Shown here in pieces: positions 32,609-44,658 of a DNA stretch of 64,000 nt. The notes beneath the pieces are model-generated. The model was not told the DNA's origin, did no database searches, and saw only the letters and a list, made by a program, of their open reading frames with translations. The position numbers were made by a program, and so were the translations under genes. The number at the start of each line of letters is the position of its first letter. The stretch's first letter is position 1. Source of the DNA: Ananas comosus (Eukaryota > Streptophyta > Magnoliopsida > Poales > Bromeliaceae); contig NC_033627.1 of NCBI RefSeq assembly GCF_001540865.1, positions 5,983,389 to 6,047,388 of the forward strand, read 5' to 3'.

Positions 32609-34473
32609 CCAGTGGGCAATTACTGACCTCAGCTCAATGCACCACTAGGCCCCAAGAAAAGAAAGGATAAGCCAAAAAGAGCACTAGTAACGAATAAATT
32701 GTATTTATGAAAGCATAATTAACATGCTAAGATACTACATTGTGTCAAATTAAGATGCACATTTATATCATTATGAACAAGTATGTCCCTACATGACCAC
32801 AAGTAACAATCATGATTTGCTTTATGGTATTATGAAGATCATGCTTTACTAAGATAAACAATGTTTACATGAATGCAATAAGCAACATCTCCTAGCATGC
32901 TATATGTATATATGTATACTCAAGTGTCCAACATTATGCTAGAAGCAAGTCCAAGTAATCCAACTACTACTCTCTATCTAGTAGTGATTAAAACCCACTC
33001 GACACCATGTCGATTTCCATTTCTAATTAAGGACCTATCCAAGGTAGTCCAGCTTGCGCCGCCTAAGTGCCTGTGGTAGCCCAACATTCCTGCTCTTGGA
33101 ATGTGTCTGTCCCACTGACCCCGTAGGCTTCTCAATACCGCACGAGCGAACATAGGTCGCGTAGGCTAACTCCGGAGTGCCGGCTTGTAGGGAGCGACCC
33201 TCACAAGCATGTGTGAATGAGCACAAATGGCAAACAAGCGTAGTCAAAGGCTCAAGTATCCAACCCTCATGTCTCAAACATGGCAATAGCTACTAGTAAC
33301 CCAACGGTCTAGCTCTATGTCACAATGCGATATCTCAACGCTCACTTGCTTAGTGCCTCTTTATGACACTTAAGCACCACAACTAATCAAGCTCAATTCA
33401 TGTCCTATGTCCCAAATATGACATTAATACCAATGTTCACTATGGCTCGGGGCCCAATGCCTCTTTATGACATTGACCCAAAATCCCAAATAATCTAAGT
33501 CCCCAAGCCTCTCTAGGCTTCCAAAGTCCCTAATGTCACGATTAGGCATAAAGGTAAAATACATAAAAGCAATGTTCATTTTCATAATAGGAATCATGGT
33601 TTCAAGTCTCAACTAGAATGCTATATCCCACATGCATGCACCCTACCACATAGGGGGTCCAAAAATTTACTATACATAACATATGCATGTTAAGCATTCT
33701 AAAATTCATAATAAATATATCTAACATGATTATGCATGCTTTTTCAATTAACGATAATCAAATCATCACAAATGAGATTTTCTCATTGTGTGACTAGGTC
33801 AAACCCACCGAACCGTCGCGTAGTCCTTCGTTTCGCTGGAACGGATTTGTCCACGAGTCTCAAAATACCCTAAAAGTATTGAGCGAAGAGATACACGGGC
33901 ATTACGATCAACTATAAGATCAAATATTAACCAACAAGACAAAAGGCTAAAATCTCACCTAGGGTGGGGAAAAACTCTCACAAGCTCCAAAAGAAGGCTA
34001 GAATCCTTCAAATCCAACCCAAAGAAGGGTTCTAATCCAATGAATCTAGCTCCAAAAGCCCTAGATTCAAAACACCCAAAATTAACCCTAAAACCTCATT
34101 CTAGGATTCCAACTACCAAAAAGCAATAAAACTCAAATCTAGAGGAAGAGAATGAGCTACTAACCTCTTAGAAGCTTCCAACAAGGTTCTAACTTCACCA
34201 AGTGTGGAGATCTTCCTCCTCTCAAGCCCCAAACCCAAGCTCCAATGGTGGAAAAGCCTCCAACACCCAAAAAGGAGCAAAAAGAGAGGCTTTAATCTCT
34301 CTAAATCCAAATAAAAACCAAGGGAATCAAAGGGAAGAGTGTGGAGGGCTCCCTTACCGCTCCTCTTGCTGCTGGTGAGCTCAGAGGATGCCTCAAGGGC
34401 GTGGGTGGTGATATAAGAGACCCACAATTGCAAAAACATTCCTGCAGTTCAAACTGCTCAAAATCTGCCACCT

Positions 34474-34636
34474 TGTACCGGTACACGGGCCCCTGTACCG
34501 GTACAAGCACTACGAAACATCACAACCCGAGGCTCGGGTTGGGAGTTCAACGGCTCTGTACCGGTACAAGCCCGGTGGCTGTACCGGTACAACCATCAAC
34601 CCTACACCAGTACAGCCATCAGCTTGTACCGGTACA
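34474..34636. promoter_or_regulatory. TGTACCGGTACA palindrome cluster (element C 3' LTR)
   Basis: Five perfect copies start at 34474, 34494, 34557, 34580 and 34625, and one copy with ACCAGT is at 34603. Read from the LTR start the spacings are 22, 23, 23, 63 and 20 bp, closely matching the solo LTR (17, 23, 62, 20). Confidence 0.65.
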
Positions 34637-34833
34637 CAGCCCTGAAAACAGCAATCCGAGAGCAGCCTAAGTCCAACTTTTTGGTGACCTTAGGGCTACT
34701 TTAAATACCTCAAATCTCGACATACGAGCCATTGGTCGGAAGACTGTCAACGACCTACCAGAAAATCTGGAAATGCTCAGAGCACAACTCAGACACTCGA
34801 ACCTCACAATTTGCAAAGGTCCAGTGTGTTACA

Positions 34834-34847
34834 TTCACCCCTCCTAA
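34834..34847 (-). promoter_or_regulatory. Polypurine tract of element C
   Basis: On the minus strand TAGGAGGGGTGAA lies directly before the TG of the 3' LTR. Confidence 0.8.
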
Positions 34848-34898
34848 AAAGGAGTTTCGTCCGCGAAACTCGAAAAGTCAAAATACTTCAAGTCTCCA

Positions 34899-36257
34899 TC
34901 AGAAAAAATGGGGGTAGCGCTCCCGCAGTGCGCTCTTCAACTCCCAAGTGGTCTCGCGCTCGTCGTGGTTACTCCAAAGCACCTTCATGTAGGGAATCTC
35001 ACGGTTCCGCAATCCCTTACCTCGCGAGCCAAAATTCTCAAAGGTTGCTCTTCAAAGCTCAAATCATCCCTCAGCTCTATAGGTGTGGCGTCCAACACAT
35101 GAGCCAGATCATGAATATACTTCCAAAGGACCGATACATGGAATACATTATGTACACCCGATAGGTTCGTCGGTAGAGCAAGTCTATACACTACCGGGCC
35201 TACACGCTCCAAAATCTCATACGGTCCAATGTATCGGGAGCTCAACTTGCCCCGGATGCCAAATCTTCTAATCCCTCTCGTCGGCGAGACTTCCAAGAAG
35301 ACATGATCTCCAATCTGAAACTCCAAGTCTCGTCGACGTCTGTCAGCATAGCTCCTCTGCCTACTTTGGGCAATCAACAGTCGCTCCCGAGCAATGCGAA
35401 CCTTGCTCTCCGCCTTCTGGAGCACATCTGGGCCTAAAGCCAATCTCTCGCCAACTTCACTCCAAAGAAGTGGCGATCTACACTTCCGTCCATAGAGTGC
35501 CTCGAACGGTGCCATCCTGATGCTTTCTTGATAACTATTGTTATAAGCAAACTCTGCCATCGGTAGATGCTGCGACCATCCTCTCTGGAATTCAATCACA
35601 CAAGCTCGAAGCATATCCTCGAGAGTCTGTATAGTACACTCCGACTGCCCGTCACTCTGGGGGTGGAAAGCAGTACTGAAATCCAAGTGCGTACCCAAGC
35701 ATGCTGTAAACTCCTCCAATGAGATACAAAATGGGGATCTCGATCTGATATTATAGAGGTAGGTACCCCGTGCAATCGCACAATCTCATCGAAGTAAACC
35801 TGTGCGAGTCTCTCACCAGTCCAAGCAGTGTGGATAGGTATGAAATGTGCCGATTCGTCAATCTATCCACGATCACCCAAATAGCGTCATGCCCGGCCTG
35901 TGAGCGGGGCAATCCCATCACAAAGTCCATGATGATCTTCTCCCACTTCCACAATGGAATTAGTAAGCTCTGCAACTTTTCCGCAGGAACTCGGTGCTCA
36001 GCTTTCACCTGCTGGCAAGTTAAGCATCTAGCAACAAACTCACCAGCATCCTTTTTTATCTTGGGCCACCAATAAAGCAACTTCAAGTCCTTGTACAACT
36101 TTGTGCCTCCCGGATGGATAGTGTAAGGTGCTCGATGTGCTTCTTGAAGAATGTCCTCTTTAATGCCCAAATCCGCCGGTACACACAGCCATCCGCGAAA
36201 ACACATCAATCCCTCACCGTCCAATCTTACTTGGCACGAACGGTTTCGATTCAACAT
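34899..36257 (-). pseudogene. Element C integrase with chromodomain, frameshifted
   Basis: From the 36257 side: zinc finger (HRAPYTIHPGG and [12 protein letters not shown]), DDE core with Asp in IMDFVMGLPRS, Asp in ISDRDPHF and Glu in GQSECTIQ, then YIGPYEILERVGP and HNVFHVSVLWKYIHD. After the frame ends at 34985 a neighbouring frame continues with EIPYMKVLWSNHDERETTWE and ends at 34899, which is a chromodomain of the Tekay type. Single-base slips lie near 35853 (after VDRLT), near 35700-35760, and just before the chromodomain near 35020. The catalytic residues are intact. Confidence 0.88.
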
Positions 36258-38150
36258 TCGAGATAGCTATTCTTCCAAAAATAACAGAAACGTCTAATCG
36301 TCTCAACTTGCTCATCCTAGCGATTGCTTGATTCATCAATCGGCACAGCGCTGCGATGTCTCCACATCAATCTCAACTCACCACTCGGGAGTATCCTCAA
36401 ATCCTCTGTGATACATGGCCCGGGACTAAGCTCAAAGGCTTCATCAATCCACTAAGGTCATCATCTTAGTCCCAACTCAAATTCAAGTAAACTCTTGTAA
36501 GCCTAGGCCAGGGGCCTAGCTTAGACAGAAGGTTCACAACACGATCACTTAGAAATTTTCGATCTCAATGCTTTTCCCAGCATTGGATGCTCCAGGTGTC
36601 CATGGTCTCTGAACTCAATTCACACGACAGAGAGGGATCAATCCACAGTTCAGTAACAGCTCTCTATCGAAGTCATCCCAATACGACGGTCAAGCCAGTC
36701 AATTCCATAAGTCCTCATATGCAGTTCTATCCCGAAGATCTCAAATCCTTGTGCTCGCTCCTGACGCGAAAAGTTAGCAACTTGGTACCTTCCCTCTCGC
36801 GAGTTTTCTATCCATCAGCGAGAGTTCCACAACTCGATCACTTCAAACCTGCCCATGCAGCCCAATCTCGCACATCCTATAAAAATACCCCAAGTCATAC
36901 GCAACGGTTCCACAAATCCACCCAGGGGGCTCGAAATTAGCATTCCGTAAACCTCCTTCGACTGGTGGAGTATTATAGGCTTGGGCAACATCATCCTCGT
37001 GATGTCCCAATCTAGTATCACAATTTGTTTGAGGTACGACCTCAAACTCTAACATCAAATAGTACTACTCAGACTGCTCACAATCTTAACGAGTACACCA
37101 ACACCTCAAGGCCATTTGACAGGGCCAATGAGCCTCAGCCACTTCCAAACACCCGGTCGCGGTTCAATTTGAATCACGAGAGTCGACACACAGTCGAAAC
37201 AGCCCAACCGGTCCCACAATAAGTGAGAGTGCTCCTCCACGAAGCAAAACACCAACTATAAAGCCTCCCCGCCATTCGAGCTAACAATTTGTGACTCGAC
37301 CGGGGACACAACAACCGATCAAAGACATCCTTCATTTCAAGGATTCTCGATCAACCAAAGCTCATGGCCACTCAAGCCCCAATTCCTCTCCAACACTCAC
37401 CTAATTTCAGGTAAGGGAGACAATCAACGCAACTAGCGGAAGTAAATCCTCCAATCGCACTAATTCGTGCTCAAAGTCCTTAAGGCGAGTCAATCAGCTC
37501 GCAATCCAAGGGTACCAGGTACCCACCACAACTCCACACCACGGAAGGCCAATCTGTTTGCTGGCGCACCAAAACCATCCTACACGGTAGGGTGGTCGAA
37601 ACGACGCACCCGATCAACTAATCATCCACACGCGCCGAAGAGTTCAACGCTAACAAATCCTCGGGTTGGGTCACTATATACTCGGTGTGTCCTCGATCTC
37701 ACGATCCAACACGTGACTTCCCACGCTCCAGGGTCTACACTCGGACTACCATCCTGACCAAAACTCTGCCCTACCCGTAGGTACCGGGCCGCTGTCACAT
37801 ACAGCCGACTGCGCCTGCCCAACGGGCCCAGGCTTCTGAGTCCCCAAATGGTCCAGGCACGGTCGTCTCCAAGCATCATCCGGCAAACAGCCGATCCAGG
37901 GATGCAACTAATGCAATCCTCGTGAGATCTACAAGCATAGCAAAACATGCTACCCACCACGCGCAAATCAACCGCCTAGCTCGAGGGGCTACACAACGTC
38001 GCAAACAGCGAACTAACGAGGTGCCATGCAACTCGGCGAATAGCCGATCATAGGTGTAATGCACTGGTAACCAACAATGCATAACTGGAATGCCACAAAA
38101 AAACTGATACCTGTAGTCACAAACTCAGCTGTTGCCGCCTCCTCCGTCTA
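36258..38150 (-). pseudogene. Element C protease/polymerase region, barely recognisable
   Basis: Position and a few words identify this as the protease-RT-RNase H part. Near 38030 the minus strand reads RLFAELHG, matching the protease of element A (RLFTELHG). Beyond that I cannot follow reverse transcriptase motifs in any frame; short frames such as 36587-36940 are not domains. The same interval is scrambled in element A, while the neighbouring gag and integrase are readable in both elements. Confidence 0.45.
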
Positions 38151-39544
38151 GGCCGCGTACATGCGCCCGCCCGGGGCCCGTCGTGACCCCTCCATCTGTC
38201 TCAGGATGGGTGGCCTCCCGGCCTGATAGTGAGTAGAAGGCATCCCAGGATGGAACCCGGCAATACTGGTGCCGATGTTGAAGATGGCGCTGATACTAAA
38301 CCTCTCGGACAGTCTGACTGGAAATGACCCTCCTGGCCACACGAGTAGCACCTGCCCTGCCTCTGTGAGCACTGTCGCGGATAATGACGACCACCGCAGA
38401 TCACGCAGCTCAAAGTCTGACGACGCTCAAATCCTCTATGCCGTGCTGATGAGCCACGTCCTCGCGACTAGGTCTGGTTCCTGGAATATCTTGGCGGCCT
38501 CCCAGAGTACGTATGACTCGCACCCTCAGCCGCGGGCCTCTTGCCTTTTCCTTTGTCCGAGTCTTCTCGACGCTCCTACCAGTCTGCCGCGCAGTTTTCC
38601 ACGATGAGCGCGCGGGTCACCACCTCTTGGTAAGTCTGAAGGTTGGAGAGTTGTACCAACTGAAAGATCGACGGCCGAAGTCCTCGCTTGAAGATGCGAG
38701 CCTTATCCTCGTCATCCCGCACAACAAAGGACACATACTGTTGAAGCCGAGAGAACTCCCTCTCATACTCGGCCACAGTCCGATCCCCCTGGCGGATCTC
38801 GCGCAGATCCTGCTCCATGTTCCTCTTAACGCGGACGAGGAAGTAATGCTCCAATAAGAGCTCCTTGAATCTCTTCCAAGAAATCGCTGCTACATCGGTG
38901 TTGGGATTATCCTGGATGCCCACCCACCAGCTATAGGCCTCGCCGTCCAAATGGTGAGTGGCGAGCTAAACTCTATCTCTCTCCTCCACGAAAGTATTGC
39001 GGAATAACTTCTCCATGTGCATCAACTACTTCTCAACGATCCAGTGGTCGGCTTTCTCTCTATCAAAGGTCCTGGGATCGCACCTCCTGAACTCGTCGAG
39101 GCGATCCATGAGCCGCTGCCGTTCCGTTCCTTCGACCATCATAGGAAAAGTTACCGCTACCACACGCGCCTGAGCTGGTGGTGCTACCAACACCCCCACC
39201 CGAGGTGCCACCGCAATCGTCGTCTGCGAAGTGTCGAGTACAGGGGACGACTTCCCGGGCGCAACTGTCTCAACTGGCGCGGGTAGTACCGAGACCTGAG
39301 CCTCCCCGACAGCTGCCTGCTGTAGAAGAAGGTCCTCCAGGCGCTGCATCCGTACCTCCTGCCAGCGTGCCGTATCCGCCAGCTATCGAGCCGTCGCCGC
39401 CTGCTGTGCTACCAAATCAGTAAGGGTCGCAAGCTGACTCCTCAACTCACGTACCTCTCCGGATCCGGAGGTAGTGCATATCTCAGCTTCCTCAAAAGTC
39501 GCCGCATCGTCCGCTCTAACAGAGTTAGAGCGTGTAGTCGACAT
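38151..39544 (-). pseudogene. Element C gag, disabled by stops
   Basis: From the ATG near 39544 (MSTTRSNSV, matching MPITRSQSA of element A): coiled coil, proline-rich linker, gag core (RRCDPRTFDREKADHW, then GDRTVAEYEREFSRLQQYV) and a CCHC knuckle CYSCGQEGHFQSDC near 38325-38367. In-frame TAG codons at 39026-39028 and 38966-38968 stand where element A has TGG, and a further TAG lies near 39383. Each is a single G-to-A or C-to-T change. Length and order fit the family. Confidence 0.85.
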
Positions 39545-39864
39545 CATCACTACAGCATCATAAAAATGCAAGTTAATAAACCCACGCTACCGCAATCCCG
39601 CTCAAAAATCAGTACCCCAAGTCAAGCGAAAGTAAAGAAGTGTTCTACACTACTAACTCCCGACGTTACGTTGTCGGCCGCCAACGTAACCCTCCGCGAA
39701 GTTAGAAGCCATACACTCCGATCAAACTCTAACTTTTTAGAGTTGTCATAAAACCCAATCGTAATACTTTCGCTCACAAATCAATTAGACCTCGTCTCTC
39801 ACGAGCCTAATTCCTATAGTCCAACCGACCTAAGGTTTGCTAGGTCGACTAAGACTCAACCCTA

Positions 39865-39877
39865 GACTCTGATGCCA
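39865..39877 (-). promoter_or_regulatory. Primer-binding site of element C, two mismatches
   Basis: On the minus strand it reads TGGCATCAGAGTC, versus the usual TGGTATCAGAGCC, 8 bp from the 5' LTR as in element A. The two changes would weaken pairing to initiator Met tRNA. Confidence 0.85.
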
Positions 39878-39885
39878 AATTAATC

Positions 39886-42404
39886 TGTCACGCCCCGGGA
39901 CCGGCGGAGGCCCTCCCGGTAGCACGCCCAGACCCGCCATATGTCTACACATATAAGGCGTCTACAATAAAGCGGAAGTAAAAGTAAGAAATAACCTACA
40001 TCTAAAGATATCAGAGCAAGAGTGATTCTAACAACTACACAAGAGTGAAAGAAGCATAACCAAAATAATAAAAGTAAAGTATAGAGTAATACGACATCAG
40101 TCTCAAGTACAAAAATGGTGGTTTCTAGTACACTGGTAAAACGCTCAACCTCTCACAAAAAGAAAAACCACGAGAGGTAGACCACCTATCAAACAATCCC
40201 TCGGGAAGAACGCTAGCCCGAGGCGATACCCTTTCCGCGATTCCTAGCCTCTCTCGGCGTGGAAGGCTCTGAAAAATATCGAGAAAAAGAGGGCGTGAGA
40301 ACTATAATTTATAGTTCTCAGTGGGCAATTACTGACCTCAGCTCAATGCACCACTAGGCTCCGAAAGAAAAGGGTAAGCCAAAAAGAGCAATAGTAACGA
40401 ATAAATTGCATTTATGAAAGCATAATTAACATGCTAAGATACTACATTGTGTCAAATTAAGATGCACATTTATATCATTATGAACAAGTATGTCCCTACA
40501 TGACCACAAGTAACAATCATGATTTGCTTTATGGTATTATGAAAATCATGCTTTACTAAGGTAAACAATGTTTACATCAATGCAATAAGCAACATCTCCT
40601 AACATGCTATATGCATATATGTATACTCAAGTGTCCAACACTATGCTAGAAGCAAGTCCAAGTAATCCAACTACTACTCTCTATCTAGTAGTGATTAAAA
40701 CCCACTCGACACCATGTCAATCTTCATTTTCAATTAAGGACCTACCCAAGGTAGTCCAGCTTGTGCCGCCTAAGTGCCTGTGGTAGCCCAACATTTCTGC
40801 TCTTGGAATGTGTCTGTCCCACTGACCCCGTAGGCTTCTCAATACCGCACGAGTGAACATAGGTCGCATAGGCTAACTCCGGAGTGCCGGCTTGTAGGGA
40901 GCGACCCTCACAAGCATGTGTGAATGAGCACAAATGGCAAACAAGCGTAGTCAAAGGCTCAAGTATCCAACCCTCACGTCTCAAACATGGCAATAGCTAC
41001 TAGTAACCCAACGGTCTAGCTCTATGTCACAATGCGATATCTCAACACTCACTTGCTTAGTGCCTCTTTATGACACTTAAGCACCACAACTAATCAAGCT
41101 CAATTCATGTTCTATTTTCCAAATATGACATTAATATCAATGTTCACTATGGCTCGGGGCCCAATGCATCTTTATGACATTGACCCAAAATCCCAAATAA
41201 TCTAAGTCCCCAAGCCTCTCTAGGCTTCCAAAGTCCCTAATGTCACGATTAGGCATAAAGGTAAAATACATAAAAGCAATGTTCATTTTCATAATAGGAA
41301 TCATGGTTTCAAGTCTCAATTAACGATAATCAAATCATCACAAATGAGATTTTCTTATTGTGTGGCTAGGTCAAACCCACCGAACCGTCGCGTAGTCCTT
41401 CGTTTCGCCGAACGGAGTTGTCCATGAGTCTCAAAATACCCTAAAAGTATTGAGCGAAGAGATACACGGGCATTACGATCAACTATAAGATCAAACATTA
41501 ACCAACAAGACAAAAAGGCTAAAATCTCACCTAGGGTGGGGAAAAACTCTCACAAGCTCCAAAAGAAGGCTAGAATCCTTCAAATCCAACCCAAAGAAGG
41601 ATTCTAATCCAATGAATCTAGCTCCAAAAGCCCTACATTCAAAACGCCCAAAATTAACCCTAAAACCTCATTCTAGGATTCCAACTATCAAAAAACAACA
41701 AAACTCAAATCTAAAGGAAGAGAATGAGCTACTAACCTCTTGGAAGCTTCCAACAAGATTCTAAGTTCACCAAGTGTGGAGATCTTCCTCCTCTCAAGCC
41801 CCAAACCCAAGCTCCAATGGTGGAAAAGCCTCCAACACCCAAAAAGAAGCAAAAAGAGAGGCTTTAATCTCTCTAAATCCAAATAAAAACCAAGAAAATC
41901 AAAGGGGAGAGTGTGGAGGGCTCCCTTACCTCTCCTCTTGCTGCTGGTGAGCTCAGGGAAGGCCTCAAGGGCGTGGGTGGTGATATAAGAGACCCACAAT
42001 CGCAAAAACACCCTACAGTTCAAACTGCTCAAAATCTACCACCTTGTACCGGTACACGGGCCCCTGTACCGGTATAAGCCCTACGAAACATCACAACCCG
42101 AGGCTTGGGTTGGGGGTTCAACGGCTCTGTACCGGTACAAGCACGGTGATTGTGCCGGTACAACCATCAACCCTATACCGGTACAGCCATCAGCTTGTAC
42201 CGGTACACAGCCCTGAAAACAGTAATCCGAGAGCAGCCTAAGTCCAAATTTTTGGTGACCTTAGGGCTACTTTAAATACCTCAAATTTCGGGATACGAGC
42301 CATGGGTCGTAACACTGTCAACGACCTACCAGAAAATCTAGAAATGCTCAGAACACAACTCAGACACTCGAACCTCACAATTTGCAAAGGTCTAGTGTGT
42401 TACA
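39886..42404 (-). repeat. 5' LTR of element C (family F1, 2519 bp)
   Basis: It aligns with 32176-34833. It lacks about 139 bp after 'caagtctcaa' near 41315; in the partner, similar CAA(c/t)TA strings border the extra segment, suggesting a short-repeat-mediated deletion in this LTR. The palindrome cluster (42045-42207) has decayed: three perfect TGTACCGGTACA (42045, 42128, 42196) and three with one change. The stem-loop GAACTATAATTTATAGTTC is at 40299-40317. Confidence 0.92.
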
Positions 42405-42569
42405 TATATACAGGTGAGTATTTATTTATATTTTAATAGCTCTGTTACTCTCTAATAATGGTACTTGTATTGTTTACAGGTGCTTTTATCCCTCCATATG
42501 CATAGGGTTTCTTGCGTATGTGGCGGATTGTTGGCAAGCCCGAGTAATGCTGGATCCTGGGGCGTGACA
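42405..42569 (+). repeat. 3' tail of the F3 LTR split by element C
   Basis: It starts with the second TSD copy and ends 'ctggatcctgg' GGCGTGACA, the terminal style of the LTRs here. TTTACAG/GTG at 42474-42482 resembles the acceptor-like site of the other LTRs. Confidence 0.5.
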
Positions 42570-42867
42570 AGAACAATCCAAACAGCTTAAATTTTTGTTA
42601 AAAATTTTGTATACTATTTAGATAACCTTTGATAACTCTGATCATGAATTGAAAAGTGTAACATCTATTTTCACAAGGTCATTATTCATTTTTTACCATT
42701 TATTTTTTGACTCTCCAATGAACTTGATAACAAATTTTAAAATTTATGAAATTTAGTTTCTAGACTTTATAAATATTATAGATCAACATTAGTAGTTCCG
42801 ATCATCGATTAGGGATCCCTACTTATGAGGACAAAGGCCTCCATCCTCCTAAAAGGATAGTAGTTGG

Positions 42868-42907
<40 letters not shown>

Positions 42908-42929
42908 GAGAGAGAGAGAGAGAGAGATT
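42570..42929. other. Intergenic, no gene; TA and GA microsatellites
   Basis: AT-rich unique-looking sequence with a (TA)n run at about 42871-42903 and a (GA)n run at 42906-42927. No coding or RNA gene is seen. Confidence 0.7.
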
Positions 42930-43236
42930 AAAAATTATAGTGGCGGTTTTGACCATAGAAACCGCCTCTACAAAGTAATGTTTGTAGAGGCGGTTTAAAC
43001 CGCCTCTATAGATTAAAATTTATTATAATAAAAAATAGTAAAAAAATTTAAATGAAATTATTGGAGCGGTCGCAACCGCCTCTACGAACCGCCTCTATGC
43101 TCCCCCGGCGGTCGCTCGTGACTACGGCCGCAGAGTAGAGGCGGTAGCGGGAACCACCTCTACGATTTGGAGAGGCTGTTTAAACCACCTCTACAAATAC
43201 TAAAAACCGCCTCTACGAGTGTTTTTTCCTGTAGTG
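42930..43236. mobile_element. CACTA-type element remnant, right end
   Basis: The right end (43219-43236) is the reverse complement of CACTACAGGAAAAAACAC. About ten copies of the 11-mer ACCGCCTCTAC or its complement, some with one change, occur within 300 bp in both orientations, as in the subterminal regions bound by CACTA transposases. A left terminus beginning CACTA is not visible, so it is truncated or rearranged on the left. Confidence 0.75.
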
Positions 43237-43240
43237 AGAG

Positions 43241-43777
43241 TAGGTCTTGTGTGCTATTAGGAGCACGGAGGCCTCAATGCTTCTAAACCGTTTTTTATGA
43301 TGGAGCTTCCGAATCGACGATCGGTTCCACTAGATTTGATCTAGAGTATTTGAAGTATCTAAAAAATAAATTTTGCTATTTTTCGATATCATTTACCTAC
43401 CGATCAAAAAGGTTCAAAATCAACGGCTGAAAATAAAATTCTCACAAGTAGTGATATAGCACTAAAATTTTCAATCAGAGATATTGATCTTACAGTAAAT
43501 AATATAAAGAATTTTTTATCAAAATTTCATCTAATTTGAATACTTCTACACCGTTAAACTTGCAAACAATATATATCAACCATTAAAAATTATTGCTTTT
43601 TAACTTTTTCGATCGCTAACTAAATGATATTAAAAAATCACAAAATTTATTTTTTTAGATTCTTCAAATATGCTAGATCAAGTCTAACGGAACCGATCGT
43701 CGATTCGAAAGCTCCATCATCGAAAATGGTTTAGGAGCACGGAGGCCTCTGTGCTCCTAATAGCACACAAGACTTAC
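43241..43777. mobile_element. Foldback MITE, family M1, copy 3 (complete)
   Basis: The ends mirror each other ('taggtcttgtgtgctatta' and 'taatagcacacaagactta'), with the GAGCACGGAGGCCT palindrome just inside both. It aligns with copies 1 and 2 through the 'caaatatgctagatcaagt'-type blocks. It abuts the CACTA end on the left and a TC/TA microsatellite on the right, about 260 bp beyond the psaD stop codon. Confidence 0.8.
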
Positions 43778-44040
43778 TCTCTCTCTCTATATATATATAT
43801 AACGGAAATTTCCTTAATTTCTAACCTTAATCCCAATTAAAAAATTATTACAAAAGATACGATTTTAATATTAACAACACAAAACAGAACATTAATTATA
43901 ATTATTACGAGAGAAACTAAACTGTATGTGATGTTGGTAGCAGATGCGAAAGTCATTTAAGTACAAGTTTCCAGCGCAAAAAATACAATTAAAACAGCAA
44001 GGCATAGACTATCACAGAACAACAAGATTGCAGTACAGTT

Positions 44041-44658
44041 TTAGACGTCAAAAACTTGCTTGCCGGTGAACTTGACCTCGATGGGGCTGACGTTCTTGCC
44101 AATGGAGCGAAAGTTTATTCCGACACCCTGGCGGCCCGGGTTGACCTTCTCCGGGTAGATGCCATCCTTGGGGTGGAGGTACTGCACCTCGCCATTCGGA
44201 AACACGCGATAGAACTGGTAGTTAATCTTGTACTTGGACCGCAGCCGTGTGCCCAGCGCCAGGCACTGCTCCTTGCGCGCCAGCTTCAGCAGGTTCGGTC
44301 CCTCCCGCATGATCGCAGCCCCGCCTGTCGGCATCTCGAACACCTGCTCCTTCGGCGACGTCCACGTGATCACATAGAATTCTTCGACCTGCGCCTTCCG
44401 CAGCAGGCCCCCCGTGCTGCCTCCGAAGATTGGGGAGGGGGTGTTCGGGTCCAGCTGCGGAGGGGTGAAGCCCGCGGGGGCCTCCGGTTCCGCTGTGGCG
44501 GCCTTCTCATCGGTTGCGGAGATTCTATATGCGAGGCGGCGGGGCGCCGACGGTGCTTTCCACGGGAGGAGGTGACGGGAGGATGCGGTGGATTTCGCGG
44601 CGGAGAGGGTGGTGGTGGGAGGGGTGAAGAGGGAGGCTTGGGTGGTCGCCATGGCCAT
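44041..44658 (-). CDS. psaD: Photosystem I reaction centre subunit II (PsaD), chloroplast precursor
   Basis: An intact single-exon gene of 205 codons. PsaD is the stromal, ferredoxin-docking subunit of photosystem I and is needed for stable assembly of PsaC and PsaE. Residues 1 to about 48 are rich in Ser, Thr, Ala and Arg with few acids, as in a chloroplast transit peptide. A short acidic/proline linker follows, then the conserved core: [60 protein letters not shown], the basic [20 protein letters not shown] and the C-terminal [20 protein letters not shown]. Start: the first ATG (44658) is followed two codons later by another in the ATGGCCATGGCG context, and either gives the same transit peptide. 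Length matches plant PsaD precursors, and intronless psaD is usual. It is the only undamaged host gene in the window. The opposite-strand frame at 44056-44661 is its shadow. Confidence 0.97.
   Translation of the reverse strand: MAMATTQASLFTPPTTTLSAAKSTASSRHLLPWKAPSAPRRLAYRISATDEKAATAEPEAPAGFTPPQLDPNTPSPIFGGSTGGLLRKAQVEEFYVITWTSPKEQVFEMPTGGAAIMREGPNLLKLARKEQCLALGTRLRSKYKINYQFYRVFPNGEVQYLHPKDGIYPEKVNPGRQGVGINFRSIGKNVSPIEVKFTGKQVFDV

Larger units (their letters stand above)
32176..34833 (-). repeat. 3' LTR of element C (family F1, 2658 bp)
   Basis: Plus-strand ends are TGTCACGCCCTGGGACC and AGTGTGTTACA. It is longer than its partner LTR mainly because it keeps about 139 bp near 33617-33757 that the other lacks. 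A donor-like site (AGGTGAG on the minus strand, 33954-33960) and an acceptor-like site (TTTTTCAG, near 32560-32567) match those in the other F1 LTRs. Confidence 0.92.
32176..42404 (-). mobile_element. Element C: full-length Tekay-like Ty3/gypsy element, TSD TATAT
   Basis: A 10,229-bp minus-strand LTR retrotransposon. Both LTRs, a primer-binding site, gag, integrase with chromodomain and polypurine tract are in the right order, and perfect 5-bp target repeats TATAT lie at 32171-32175 and 42405-42409. All reading frames carry stops or frameshifts, so it is non-autonomous now. LTR similarity is high (a few percent different by eye, apart from one 139-bp indel), implying a fairly recent insertion. 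Confidence 0.93.
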
